From the NCBI RefSeq assembly GCF_009856295.1, contig NZ_WMEU01000003.1, forward strand, positions 372,001 to 436,000: a stretch of 64,000 bases of DNA, read 5' to 3'. This document shows, one piece after another, positions 16,569 through 24,191 of the stretch; position 1 is the stretch's first letter; every line of letters starts with the position of its first letter. The notes under the pieces were generated by a model. The model was not told the origin of the DNA, made no database searches, and saw only the letters and a list, made by a program, of their open reading frames with translations. The translations under genes and the position numbers were made by a program. Origin of the DNA: Pontibacillus yanchengensis. Lineage in GTDB: Bacteria > Bacillota > Bacilli > Bacillales > BH030062.

Positions 16569-17600
16569 ATAAAAAGAATCTACGTCTCCATTTTGCTTGT
16601 GACACTCATGAGTTTTATGGGAGGATGTTACTTTATCTTACGATTAAATAATATTAGCAACTTTATAGTTACTTTTTTAACGTTAACCTTAATAATTTTA
16701 CCTCCAATGTTAATCTATTGGTTTCTAATACGTCCTGCTTTTATTCCGAAAATAGTAGTGTATCTAACATTTATTGTTTGCTTGGGTACCGCACATTTAA
16801 TAATACCTACTTCGCAAAAGGAGTTTTTCAACCAAATCTTGTTCTGGCTTATACCAGCTGTAGAAATTAGTATTGTAATTGCGGTTTTATATACTATCAT
16901 AAAAAGTTTCATAAGCTATAAGAGGAATAAGAATAGGAAAGAACATGACTTTATTGAATTAACAAAAATGTCACTTGAGCCCAAATTTGGAGATGGTTTT
17001 GTTTTAGAAGCGATTGTAACGGAACTTAGTGTTTTCTACTATTCAATTGTAGGATGGTTTAAAAAGCCTATTGCTAGGGATAATGAACAAATATTCTCAT
17101 ATCATAAAACTTCTCAAATTAAAACTATTGTTATCGTATTTTCAATTCTAATTATATTGGAAGGAATATTATTTCATTTTCTCATTCAAATATGGAGTGT
17201 TTTAGCAGCATGGATTTTTACTATAATAAATATTTACGCTTTGCTTTATATAATCGGACTATATAAATCTGTGATATTTTTACCTCATATTATCGATCAT
17301 GAAAAAGTCGTCATTCGCTTTGGATACCAGAGCAGTATTAAATTGAATATAAGAAATATAGAGAGTATAAAAACTGCTAAAGAAATAGGTGGAATTGGCC
17401 AGAAAACACCTAAAGATACATATTATGCAATGTTGAATTTAGATTCCCCACAGTATGAAATCTTTTTAAAAGAACCTGAATTAATGAAAAGTTCATATGG
17501 AAGAAAGAAATATGTTAAAAATATTATATTTAGGACTGATAATCCAAAAGGAATGATTGAGGAGATAAATTCTAATATTAAATCTTTAAGTAATGGATAA
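16569..17600 (+). CDS. Polytopic membrane protein of unknown function, probable ATA start
   Basis: A good ribosome site GGGAGGG (16557-16563) is followed 6 bp later by ATA AAA AGA ATC, which opens a typical hydrophobic N-terminus (KRIYVSILLVTLMSF). The first usual start (TTG 16593) would cut off its basic beginning. About six membrane segments are visible: roughly 4-26, 31-52, 56-76, 90-112, 190-212 and 218-240. A soluble C-terminal part of about 100 residues with alternating strands could be a PH-like domain. No catalytic motif is seen. It lies 34 bp before the M29 peptidase gene. ATA may be a rare start or a decayed ATG. Confidence 0.6.
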   Translation: MKRIYVSILLVTLMSFMGGCYFILRLNNISNFIVTFLTLTLIILPPMLIYWFLIRPAFIPKIVVYLTFIVCLGTAHLIIPTSQKEFFNQILFWLIPAVEISIVIAVLYTIIKSFISYKRNKNRKEHDFIELTKMSLEPKFGDGFVLEAIVTELSVFYYSIVGWFKKPIARDNEQIFSYHKTSQIKTIVIVFSILIILEGILFHFLIQIWSVLAAWIFTIINIYALLYIIGLYKSVIFLPHIIDHEKVVIRFGYQSSIKLNIRNIESIKTAKEIGGIGQKTPKDTYYAMLNLDSPQYEIFLKEPELMKSSYGRKKYVKNIIFRTDNPKGMIEEINSNIKSLSNG

Positions 17601-17634
17601 ATAGATAATTTAGCTATCACAGGGGAGATATTAA

Positions 17635-18888
17635 ATGATTAAAGATATATATGAATTTGTAAGTGAAACACAGTTAAAAAAGTATGCAGAACTTGCTGTA
17701 CAAGCTGGTGTAAATCTGCAGAAAAATCAATTATTGGTTATTCATAGTGATATACAAAATGCTACGTTTGCACGTCTGATCCAAACGGTAGCTTACGAGG
17801 CAGGAGCTTCAAATGTATTTATAGATTGGACAGATGAACAGTCCACTAAAGAATTTTACATGAATGCAGCAGATAGTTTCATTGATCATTTTCCTGATTG
17901 GCAGGCTGCCCGTTTTAAGGAGTGGGAGGATGCAGGTGCTGCTTACATTCATATTATTTCTGAAAACTTAGATGTCTTTGATGAAGTTTCTACAGAAAGG
18001 GTAACTCGATACCAAAAAGCTTCTCGTACCAAATTAAGAGATTATTATGCGAAAATTAGATCCCACGAGGTACGCTGGTGTCTCCTAGCTGTCCCAAACG
18101 TTGTATGGGCAACTAAAGTATTTCCTAACCTAACTACAGATGAAGCTTTACAATCATTATGGAAATTAATTTTAAAAGGATCTCGGGCAGATGGGGAAAA
18201 TCCTATAAAAGATTGGGAGAGTCATAATAGAGCCTTCGAGTCTCGAAAAAAGTTCCTAAACGAGAGCCAATTTGAAGCCCTGCATTTTACAAATAGCCGT
18301 GGAACTGATTTACTAGTTGGTCTACCTAAAAATCATCTGTATATCGGTGGGGGGGTCATAGATAAAAATGGAATACCTTTCTTTCCGAATATTCCTACGG
18401 AAGAAATATTTACTGCTCCCCATAAAAATAAGGTGAATGGCAAATTGGTAGGTACTAAACCTCTTATCTATGGAGGAAGTGTCATTGATGAATTTTATCT
18501 AATTTTTAAAGATGGACGGATTACTGACTATTATGCCGAAAAGGGACAGGAAGTGTTACAAAATCTCATTGAAACAGATGAAGGTTCACATTATCTTGGT
18601 GAAATTGCCTTAGTATCTAATAAATCTCCTCTTTCTCAGGCAGATACTCTTATTTACAATACCTTGTTTGATGAAAATACGTCCTGTCATATTGGAATCG
18701 GAAATGCATCTCCCTCCAATATTCAAAATGGCATTGACCAATCTGAGGAAGAGTTGAAGATAGCGGGTTTGAATACTTCAATTTTGTTAGTCAATGTGAC
18801 ATTTGGTACCGGAGATATGAAAGTAGAGGGTATTAAAGAAGGTGAATCTAAAGTCCTGCTAATGAAGGATGGGGATTTCCAATTTTAA
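17635..18888 (+). CDS. M29-family aminopeptidase homologue with altered metal site
   Basis: The family (AmpS, PepS, AmpT) removes N-terminal residues using two metal ions. The 417 residues have family length and fold pattern. Three expected ligands are found at consistent spacing: Glu257 in PTEEIF, Glu323 in YLGEIAL and His352 in CHIGIG. The last pair, His and Asp in the usual THVDFM, should lie near 383-388, but the sequence there is SILLVNVTFG with neither residue. The Tyr usually found after CHxALGxA is Ser here (GIGNAS). It may therefore be inactive or altered. ATG start follows GGGGAGA. Motif positions are from memory of the family. Confidence 0.82.
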   Translation: MIKDIYEFVSETQLKKYAELAVQAGVNLQKNQLLVIHSDIQNATFARLIQTVAYEAGASNVFIDWTDEQSTKEFYMNAADSFIDHFPDWQAARFKEWEDAGAAYIHIISENLDVFDEVSTERVTRYQKASRTKLRDYYAKIRSHEVRWCLLAVPNVVWATKVFPNLTTDEALQSLWKLILKGSRADGENPIKDWESHNRAFESRKKFLNESQFEALHFTNSRGTDLLVGLPKNHLYIGGGVIDKNGIPFFPNIPTEEIFTAPHKNKVNGKLVGTKPLIYGGSVIDEFYLIFKDGRITDYYAEKGQEVLQNLIETDEGSHYLGEIALVSNKSPLSQADTLIYNTLFDENTSCHIGIGNASPSNIQNGIDQSEEELKIAGLNTSILLVNVTFGTGDMKVEGIKEGESKVLLMKDGDFQF

Positions 18889-19046
18889 AAACAGAGAAAA
18901 CGGATTTCTGGTGGATTATACTTAGTGCTAGTTATAATGAAGACAAATTGGATAGCATTCCTGTAACAATTGGAGATTAAGGGTTATGTTTGTGAAAGAA
19001 TGTACTTAAACAAACAGGTGCTATAGTTGAAGGTTATATTTACCAA
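18889..19046 (+). other. Intergenic stretch with possible coding debris
   Basis: An open stretch ending SASYNEDKLDSIPVTIGD then a stop (to about 18980) has no start of its own and overlaps the M29 stop. It may be the tail of a lost gene. Nothing else is seen before repeat G. Confidence 0.2.
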
Positions 19047-19117
19047 ATTATCTTGAATTCAAGTCTTCCAAATAAGGGCGCGAATCTGGAATAACAGAGG
19101 TTGCGCTCTTTTATTTA
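19047..19117 (+). repeat. Cargo punctuation repeat G
   Basis: This is close to the consensus: ATTATCTTGAATTCAAGTC, then AATAAGGGCGCGAATCTGG and GTTGCGCTCTTTTATTT. The second half forms a terminator-type hairpin. Confidence 0.85.
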
Positions 19118-19202
19118 TGAACCCAAAAGTAAAACAAATAATACTAAAATATAATGGATATTTATGTTAATGTAAAAATGTGTTTATTTAAGAGGGCATT
19201 TT

Positions 19203-19443
19203 ATGATTACCAGTATCGGAATTCCAGGGTTAATATTGGCAATTATTATACTTGCAGTGTTTATTGGTCTAGGAATATTGATTATTAAAGGAGTAACACA
19301 AAGAATAAAAAAGACCAACAGATGATTTAAAAGCAGAAATTTCAAACCTTAAAAAGAAAGGTAATGAACTTGAAAATGAAAGTATGGAAAGTGTAGTTAC
19401 ACCTTTACTAGATAAACTTATAAAATTGAAGAGGAGTAAATAA
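19203..19443 (+). pseudogene. Frameshifted copy of the small membrane protein at 19807
   Basis: The first 35 codons match the intact gene 604 bp downstream (ITSIGIPGLILA...IGLGILIIK). A one-base gain within the AAAAAAG run near 19305 brings an early TGA. In the shifted frame the coiled-coil part resumes (DDLKAEISNLKKKGNELENE) and runs to 19443, with a longer tail than the intact copy. It ends 1 bp before the next gene. Confidence 0.75.
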
Positions 19444-19444
19444 T

Positions 19445-19639
19445 ATGAGTACTTTAATACCTTTCTTCGCTATAGGAAGTATTGTATTAGTAATAGGAAT
19501 TTTTAAGTATAGAGAATTCAAAAAAGAAAAAGTGTACTCAAAAAGGAAACAAGTTACAGAGATGGAGAAACCAAGTGAAGATGCCTATAAAAAAGCTGAA
19601 AAAGGTAAATCTTTAGGAAGAGGTGGGGGGCCATTTTAA
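19445..19639 (+). CDS. Small single-TM protein (cargo)
   Basis: A 64-residue product has one N-terminal membrane segment (about 3-20) and a basic, Lys/Glu-rich tail that ends in SLGRGGGPF. GAGGAG precedes the ATG. It follows the frameshifted gene by 1 bp, suggesting that both formed one cassette. No family is recognised. Confidence 0.5.
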   Translation: MSTLIPFFAIGSIVLVIGIFKYREFKKEKVYSKRKQVTEMEKPSEDAYKKAEKGKSLGRGGGPF

Positions 19640-19654
19640 AACCATAGAATGAAA

Positions 19655-19725
19655 ACTATCTTAATTTCAACTGATCATGATAAGGGCGCAAATCTGTAAT
19701 AACAGAGGTTGCGCTCTTTTATTTA
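19655..19725 (+). repeat. Cargo punctuation repeat H
   Basis: ACTATCTTAATTTCAAC, then GATAAGGGCGCAAATCTG and GTTGCGCTCTTTTATTTA. The second half and the following 80 bp match repeat G and its downstream leader almost base for base. Confidence 0.85.
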
Positions 19726-19806
19726 AGAACTAAAGTAGAAAAATAATACTAAAATAGAATGGATATTTATGTTAATCTAAAAATGTGTTAAATAAGGGGG
19801 CATTTT

Positions 19807-19992
19807 ATGATTACCAGTATCGGAATTCCGGGATTAATATTGGCACTTTTAGTACTCGCAGTATTTATTGGCCTAGGAATATTGATTATTAAAAGAGTAG
19901 CACAAAGAAGCAAAAATCCAACAGATGATTTAAAAGCTGAAATTACAAATCTTAAAAAGAGAGTTAATGAACTTGAGAATGAAAACAACTAA
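19807..19992 (+). CDS. Small single-TM coiled-coil protein (intact copy)
   Basis: The 61-residue product has an N-terminal membrane segment (about 4-28), a basic RVAQRSK turn and a heptad-like helix (DDLKAEITNLKKRVNELENE). AAGGGGG precedes the ATG. The leader GGATATTTATGTTAAT is shared with the broken copy upstream. A role in membrane-protein assembly or envelope stress would be a guess only. Confidence 0.6.
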   Translation: MITSIGIPGLILALLVLAVFIGLGILIIKRVAQRSKNPTDDLKAEITNLKKRVNELENENN

Positions 19993-20076
19993 TTATTTCT
20001 TCAACTATAGGTTGCGTTGTTGGTTGAAGAATAAGTTATTTAACTATTTATAACATCATTATAAGGAGTGAGTAGT

Positions 20077-20274
20077 TTGTTAGGCTATTATAGCAGTTTA
20101 TCATCAGAAGTATATGATATGGACAAACCAGTGGGCCATTCATTTGGGGATGTAGAATTTTACATAGATCGATTAAGTTCTGTTGAAGGAAATATTCTTG
20201 AACCTGCAACAGGAACACCTGTCAGTTATGTCGCTCCTTTACGAGAAATTAGTATCCTATTTGGCCCCATATAA
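20077..20274 (+). pseudogene. N-terminal stump of a SAM-dependent methyltransferase
   Basis: The 65 codons begin as class I methyltransferases of this type do (YYSSLSSEVYDMDKP, then GDVEFY and ILEPATGT at motif I). After EPATGT the sequence changes to PVSYVAPLREISILFGPI and stops. About 170 residues are missing, so motifs II-IV are lost. AAGGAG lies 8 bp before TTG 20077. This is an internal deletion or a recombination scar next to the ATPase gene. Confidence 0.6.
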
Positions 20275-20324
20275 TGGATTTTAGGCAGAGGGAATGATAA
20301 TACAATATTCAGGAGGCGTTAGAA

Positions 20325-22892
20325 GTGCAACTTAATAAAGAGATATGGAAATGGTCAAGCACCATCCCTGATTGGCAAAATGATTTATTAAGGAGGCTGT
20401 ATGAAAAAAACGAACTTAATGATGAAGAACTGAATCAAGTACAAGTAAATATATTATCAAGTGTAGGCATTCACTATAGAGAACCAATCATAAGTAAGTT
20501 GTCTAAAGGTGCAATACCTGACAAGAATTTAGACAAAGGAATCAAGCTTAAATCCTTAGATAATATGGTAAATGTAGCTGCAGTGGATCAGCAATATGGT
20601 ATTGAATTTAATACAGAAGGTCTAACAGTAATTTACGGTGATAACTCGGCTGGTAAATCAAGTTATGCTAAGGTTTTAAAGCAAGCTTGTCGTGCAGTTG
20701 ATAATATTACTAAAATTTATCCAAACATATATAGAGAGGATAGCGAAAGTGTAGGTACTGCTGAGATACAAATTATTGATGAGAATCAAAATGTTCATTA
20801 CATACAAAGGGATATGAATACGTCCCCTGAGAGACAGTTATCACATATAAGTATTTATGATTCTAAGTGTGGACAGATATACGCAGAAACAGAAAATAGT
20901 GTTGTTTTTATACCGAGTGAACTACAAATATTTAATTCGTTAGCAACAATCCAGAATAGAGCAAAAGAAAATCTTAATGCAGAAAAAGATTCTCTTAAAG
21001 AGACTGAACCCAAAATTCCAACATTTAAAGAAGAAACAAAAGTAAAATCTCTAATCGATAATATTTCAAAAAACACAAAATATGAGGTAGTTGAAGACCT
21101 TTGTACCTTTACAGTTGAAGATGAAAATAGATTGGAACAAATAAATAAGGATTTAACTGTGTTATCTGAATCAAATCCTCAAAAACATTTAAAAGATCTA
21201 GATAGAAAGATAAAAGATGCGAAAATGTATCAACAAGATATTAGAGAAGTAGTTAATGGATTGAAGGATGCTAATATTGATGCTTTTTTACATAATCATA
21301 GTTGTTATAAAGATGCGAAAGAAACACTTCGTATAGCTACGGAAGAAGCTTTTAATAAACAACCATTAAACGGCGTTGGTTCAAATCCATGGATGAACCT
21401 ATGGGCTACCGCAAGGAAGTACCATGAAGTTGCGTATAAAGAAACAGAGTTCCCAAACACAGAAGTAGGAGCCAAGTGCTTGTTATGTCAGCAAGATTTA
21501 AATGAATCGGGAAAAAATAGGCTGAATACTTTTGAGGACTTCATTCAAAGTACCATCTCAAAAGAGAAAGATGAATATGAAAAGTCACTAAAAGAATATA
21601 TTAAAGTATTTAAATCTCTGCCATTAGAAAAAATTAAAAATGCTTCCATAAGAGATTATTTACAATACGATACCCCTCTGTTGGAAACAAGTATTAATGA
21701 ATTAATTCACTCAGCTCATGAAATTGTATCAAAAGCAACAAATGCTGAAAGTGAAGGAAATATTGAACTGCAATATTTGAACAAATTTCCCATAGAAGAA
21801 ATAGAAAATTGGATAAGAGATAAGGACTTAGAGCTAGAATACAGAAAAAAACTTGCGGAATCTGATAATAGAGAAGAGTTAAAAAGAGAGAAAGTTGAGT
21901 ATGAAGCAAAGGAACAAGCCGCTAAAGTAAAAAGTGAAATTAAAACCTTAGTGGATATAAAAGTTAAGGAAGAAAAGTATGATAAAGCAATAAGTCTATT
22001 ATCTACTACTAATATCACTAGAAAGTACAATGAATTAGCTTCAGCTTTTATTTCAAATCATTTTAAAAATCAAATTGAAAAGGAATTAAAACACCTTCGT
22101 TGTGACAATGTTTTGTTTGATATCAAGAGTAGAGGAGTTAAGGGTCAAACTACAATAAAATTAACAATCGATACAGACAATAAAGCTGATTTAGTTGATG
22201 TTTTTAGTGAAGGTGAACAAAAGGCGCTGTCATTAGCTTTCTTTCTAGCTGAGGTTTCATCAATGGAGAATAAAGGTGGAATTATTCTAGATGATCCTGT
22301 TTCTTCATTTGATCAAGGGCGTAGAGAATATGTAGCTCAAAGGCTTATAGAAGAATCTGAAAATAGACAAGTAATAGTATTTACTCATGATATTGTTTTC
22401 TTACACATGCTCGAAAAGTTCGGTGAATTAAGGCAAGTTAACATTAAACGAAATGTTGTGCGAAGAATTGGTAAAACAGCCGGTATTATTTCTGATGATC
22501 TTCCTTGGGTGGCCCAAAATGTGAAGAAAAGAATAGGATATTTAAAGAATGAGTTACAATTATTGAAGAGAAAACAGGAAGAGTTAAATCCTGATAAATA
22601 TTCTTTAGAAGTAAAGAGTTGGTATTCCCTACTTAGAGAAGCTTGGGAAAGGTCAGTTGAAGAGTTAATGCTAGGTGGGGTAATAGAAAGGTTTGATTCT
22701 AGTGTGAAAACTCAACAGTTAAGGAAAGCGAAAGTAAGTGATGAATTGATTCAAAAAGTTGAAAAAGGAATGACAAAATCTTCAACCATGGTTCATGATG
22801 AGTCCCGAGCAATAGGTAGGATTACACCTTCACTAGAAGAAATGGAGAATGATTTAAAGGACCTAGAAGAATTTAAGAAGGAATTTAAATAA
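20325..22892 (+). CDS. Large ABC-type ATPase, RloC/PrrC-like candidate defence protein
   Basis: The 855-residue protein has a short N-terminal helical part (1-75), Walker A GDNSAGKSS (about 105-113), a long charged coiled-coil insertion with a CxxC zinc-hook-like turn (KCLLCQQD, Cys385/Cys388), signature SEGEQKALS (about 628-636), Walker B GIILDDPVSSFD (about 652-663) and H-loop FTHD. This is the AAA_13-type layout. The C-terminal domain has R-x3-E (LREAWER, about 770-774) and a His near 823 (MVHDES), which may match the Arg-Glu-His site of PrrC/RloC anticodon nucleases; that match is inference. GTG start lies behind AGGAGG. It is the last cargo gene before the element end, a common place for defence genes. 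Confidence 0.75.
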   Translation: MQLNKEIWKWSSTIPDWQNDLLRRLYEKNELNDEELNQVQVNILSSVGIHYREPIISKLSKGAIPDKNLDKGIKLKSLDNMVNVAAVDQQYGIEFNTEGLTVIYGDNSAGKSSYAKVLKQACRAVDNITKIYPNIYREDSESVGTAEIQIIDENQNVHYIQRDMNTSPERQLSHISIYDSKCGQIYAETENSVVFIPSELQIFNSLATIQNRAKENLNAEKDSLKETEPKIPTFKEETKVKSLIDNISKNTKYEVVEDLCTFTVEDENRLEQINKDLTVLSESNPQKHLKDLDRKIKDAKMYQQDIREVVNGLKDANIDAFLHNHSCYKDAKETLRIATEEAFNKQPLNGVGSNPWMNLWATARKYHEVAYKETEFPNTEVGAKCLLCQQDLNESGKNRLNTFEDFIQSTISKEKDEYEKSLKEYIKVFKSLPLEKIKNASIRDYLQYDTPLLETSINELIHSAHEIVSKATNAESEGNIELQYLNKFPIEEIENWIRDKDLELEYRKKLAESDNREELKREKVEYEAKEQAAKVKSEIKTLVDIKVKEEKYDKAISLLSTTNITRKYNELASAFISNHFKNQIEKELKHLRCDNVLFDIKSRGVKGQTTIKLTIDTDNKADLVDVFSEGEQKALSLAFFLAEVSSMENKGGIILDDPVSSFDQGRREYVAQRLIEESENRQVIVFTHDIVFLHMLEKFGELRQVNIKRNVVRRIGKTAGIISDDLPWVAQNVKKRIGYLKNELQLLKRKQEELNPDKYSLEVKSWYSLLREAWERSVEELMLGGVIERFDSSVKTQQLRKAKVSDELIQKVEKGMTKSSTMVHDESRAIGRITPSLEEMENDLKDLEEFKKEFK

Positions 22893-22954
22893 GAATGTTG
22901 AAGAACAAAATGTATAAAGATACAATCAGCCTAGAAACTGAATTGAAGTTCCCT

Positions 22955-23087
22955 AAGGTTATCTTTGTAACAAGTACAAAGTGAAAGAAATTTATCTAAA
23001 GGTATTTTTGTAACAGCAAAAAATAAGAACGTTGATATACAGGTGTTTGTAAATGGATGTTTTTAACGATATCTTTGTAACAATACA
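22955..23087 (-). repeat. Three spaced TnsB-type sites (cargo-side end)
   Basis: Sites oriented inward lie at about 22955-22972 (GGTTATCTTTGTAAC), 22996-23015 (GGTATTTTTGTAAC) and 23061-23087 (TTAACGATATCTTTGTAAC, ending in AATACA). Spacing is about 40 and 60 bp, unlike the packed end near 3862, which fits Tn7 left-end design. A weaker fourth site may sit near 23034-23053. Confidence 0.8.
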
Positions 23088-23092
23088 ATTTT
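23088..23092. repeat. Target-site duplication (ATTTT), distal copy
   Basis: ATTTT follows the terminal ACA and matches 3851-3855. Host sequence resumes with TTACTAGATT. Confidence 0.88.
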
Positions 23093-23124
23093 TTACTAGA
23101 TTATTAATTTCATAGTAAGGGTTC

Positions 23125-23159
23125 AAAACCACCTGCTTTTTAAAGTAGGTGGTTTTTTC
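23125..23159 (+). terminator. Displaced terminator of the M23 hydrolase gene
   Basis: AAACCACCTGCTTT and AAAGTAGGTGGTTT form a strong stem followed by T. Without the transposon it would lie about 30 bp after the M23 stop codon. The next 250 bp hold a weak relative of the 200-bp repeat (GATAAGTTAACATCGATTC near 23222) and no gene. Confidence 0.8.
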
Positions 23160-23413
23160 TATGCTTTCATACAGAGAGTTACGATGTAGCCCTTTCATGT
23201 GAACCCCAGCCATTCCCACAAGATAAGTTAACATCGATTCACTGCATCCATAGTGTAACGTTTATTTCATTGAATTTACGTTAATGATTTCCTTCGTTGA
23301 TTGTTTAATGATAGCGATTCCTTTATTGGATAAACTAGGTAGTTTAGCTATAATGAAGCGGCCTTTCCTTACACCTGTAGTGAATAATTTAAAGGTTTAT
23401 AATGTAAAAGGAA

Positions 23414-23456
23414 TTTGACATTTTTGAAGCTATCGTTATACTTAGTAAGTGTCAAA
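23414..23456 (+). promoter_or_regulatory. Promoter framed by an inverted repeat
   Basis: TTGACA (23415-23420), a 16-bp spacer and TATACT (23437-23442) make a near-consensus sigma-A promoter. TTTGACA and TGTCAAA (23450-23456) frame it. The Xre regulator encoded by the second gene may bind here; that is inference. Confidence 0.7.
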
Positions 23457-23491
23457 TACTCTTTACATTTTTGGTTGGGAGGAGTTAAATA

Positions 23492-23794
23492 ATGGATTGG
23501 GTAAGGATTGTGTATTCCGTCATATTGATAGTTTGTGGCATTTTTATGTTTGTTGCACCACTGTTTCAAAAAGGGGACGAAAGAAGGAAGTTTATAAACA
23601 CGAAAGCTCAATCATATGCTTTTATCGTCGTTGTGGGTATGCTTCTTCTGGATGTTGCGCAGTCCAGTTATCTATCTATTCGAGGTAACGCTCCTGAGTA
23701 TGGCAGTGGGGTTTCGCCATTAGTTTTTCTTACGGTGATTTCTATTATATATGTGGGAACATTACTGAGCTACAGGAAGAAATATGGTGGTTAA
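23492..23794 (+). CDS. Small three-TM membrane protein next to an Xre regulator
   Basis: The 100 residues have membrane segments at about 5-24, 43-60 and 74-94. GGGAGGAG precedes the ATG. The stop codon directly abuts the start of the Xre regulator, so the two are one unit. Such small membrane protein/Xre pairs are common in Bacillus; the function is unclear to me. It lies outside the transposon. Confidence 0.7.
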   Translation: MDWVRIVYSVILIVCGIFMFVAPLFQKGDERRKFINTKAQSYAFIVVVGMLLLDVAQSSYLSIRGNAPEYGSGVSPLVFLTVISIIYVGTLLSYRKKYGG

Positions 23795-23998
23795 ATGAAA
23801 AATCACATCAAGGCATTTAGAAAATCCCTTACATTATCCCAGGCAGATTTAGCTAAACTGTGCAAAGTATCCAGACAAACGATAAATGCGATTGAAAATG
23901 ATAAATATGACCCTACTTTACATTTAGCTTTTGATATAGCCTCTGTGTTGAATACCACAGTAGATGAGCTTTTCATCAGTGATTCAAATAGAAAATGA
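23795..23998 (+). CDS. Xre-family transcriptional regulator, single HTH domain
   Basis: The 67-residue protein is one Cro/C1-type helix-turn-helix: LSQADLAKLCKVSRQTINAIE is the recognition part, then YDPTLHLAFDIASVL and the usual end TTVDELF. It belongs to the YozG-like group of tiny regulators. It begins at the base after the membrane protein gene ends and is likely to control that pair. Confidence 0.88.
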   Translation: MKNHIKAFRKSLTLSQADLAKLCKVSRQTINAIENDKYDPTLHLAFDIASVLNTTVDELFISDSNRK

Positions 23999-24191
23999 TA
24001 CAATGGGAGCTCTTTTTATTCGCCTCCTAACATCTCAATAGATTTATGACGCGCTGAAACAAACATTTTCTCTACTCTTTTGACCAAAGATTATCAACTT
24101 ATGAAAATAACGTACAGCACCATAAATTTAGTAGCTGGTATGTAGTGGCTATAGGTGAAAAGTAGCTAAACACTCTAGTAACTTCCCTTTT

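Larger units (their letters stand above)
3856..23087. mobile_element. Complete Tn7-like transposon, ~19.2 kb, TnsABCD type
   Basis: The outer ends are related inverted termini: TGTTTAGTGACAAAGATATC at 3856 and, read inward from 23087, TGTATTGTTACAAAGATATC. Five-base duplications ATTTT flank them. Inside are tnsA, tnsB, tnsC and a tnsD/tniQ-sized gene in order, then about 12.7 kb of AT-rich cargo. The tnsA end has four tightly packed sites and the other end three spaced ones, as Tn7's right and left ends do. Insertion is next to the stop codon of the M23 hydrolase gene, with the tnsA end facing that gene. No cas genes or repeat-spacer array are present. The transposition genes are intact, so the element may still move. 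Confidence 0.93.

Noticed and set aside
10524..19725. Classical integron
   Set aside because: The recombinase is Xer-like without a recognised integron-specific insertion, repeats have no GTTRRRY-type core, and most cassettes contain their own leaders. I keep only a cassette-like hypothesis.
3856..23087. CRISPR-associated transposon (CAST)
   Set aside because: No Cas12k or Cascade genes, no repeat-spacer array, and the TniQ is long and TnsD-like.
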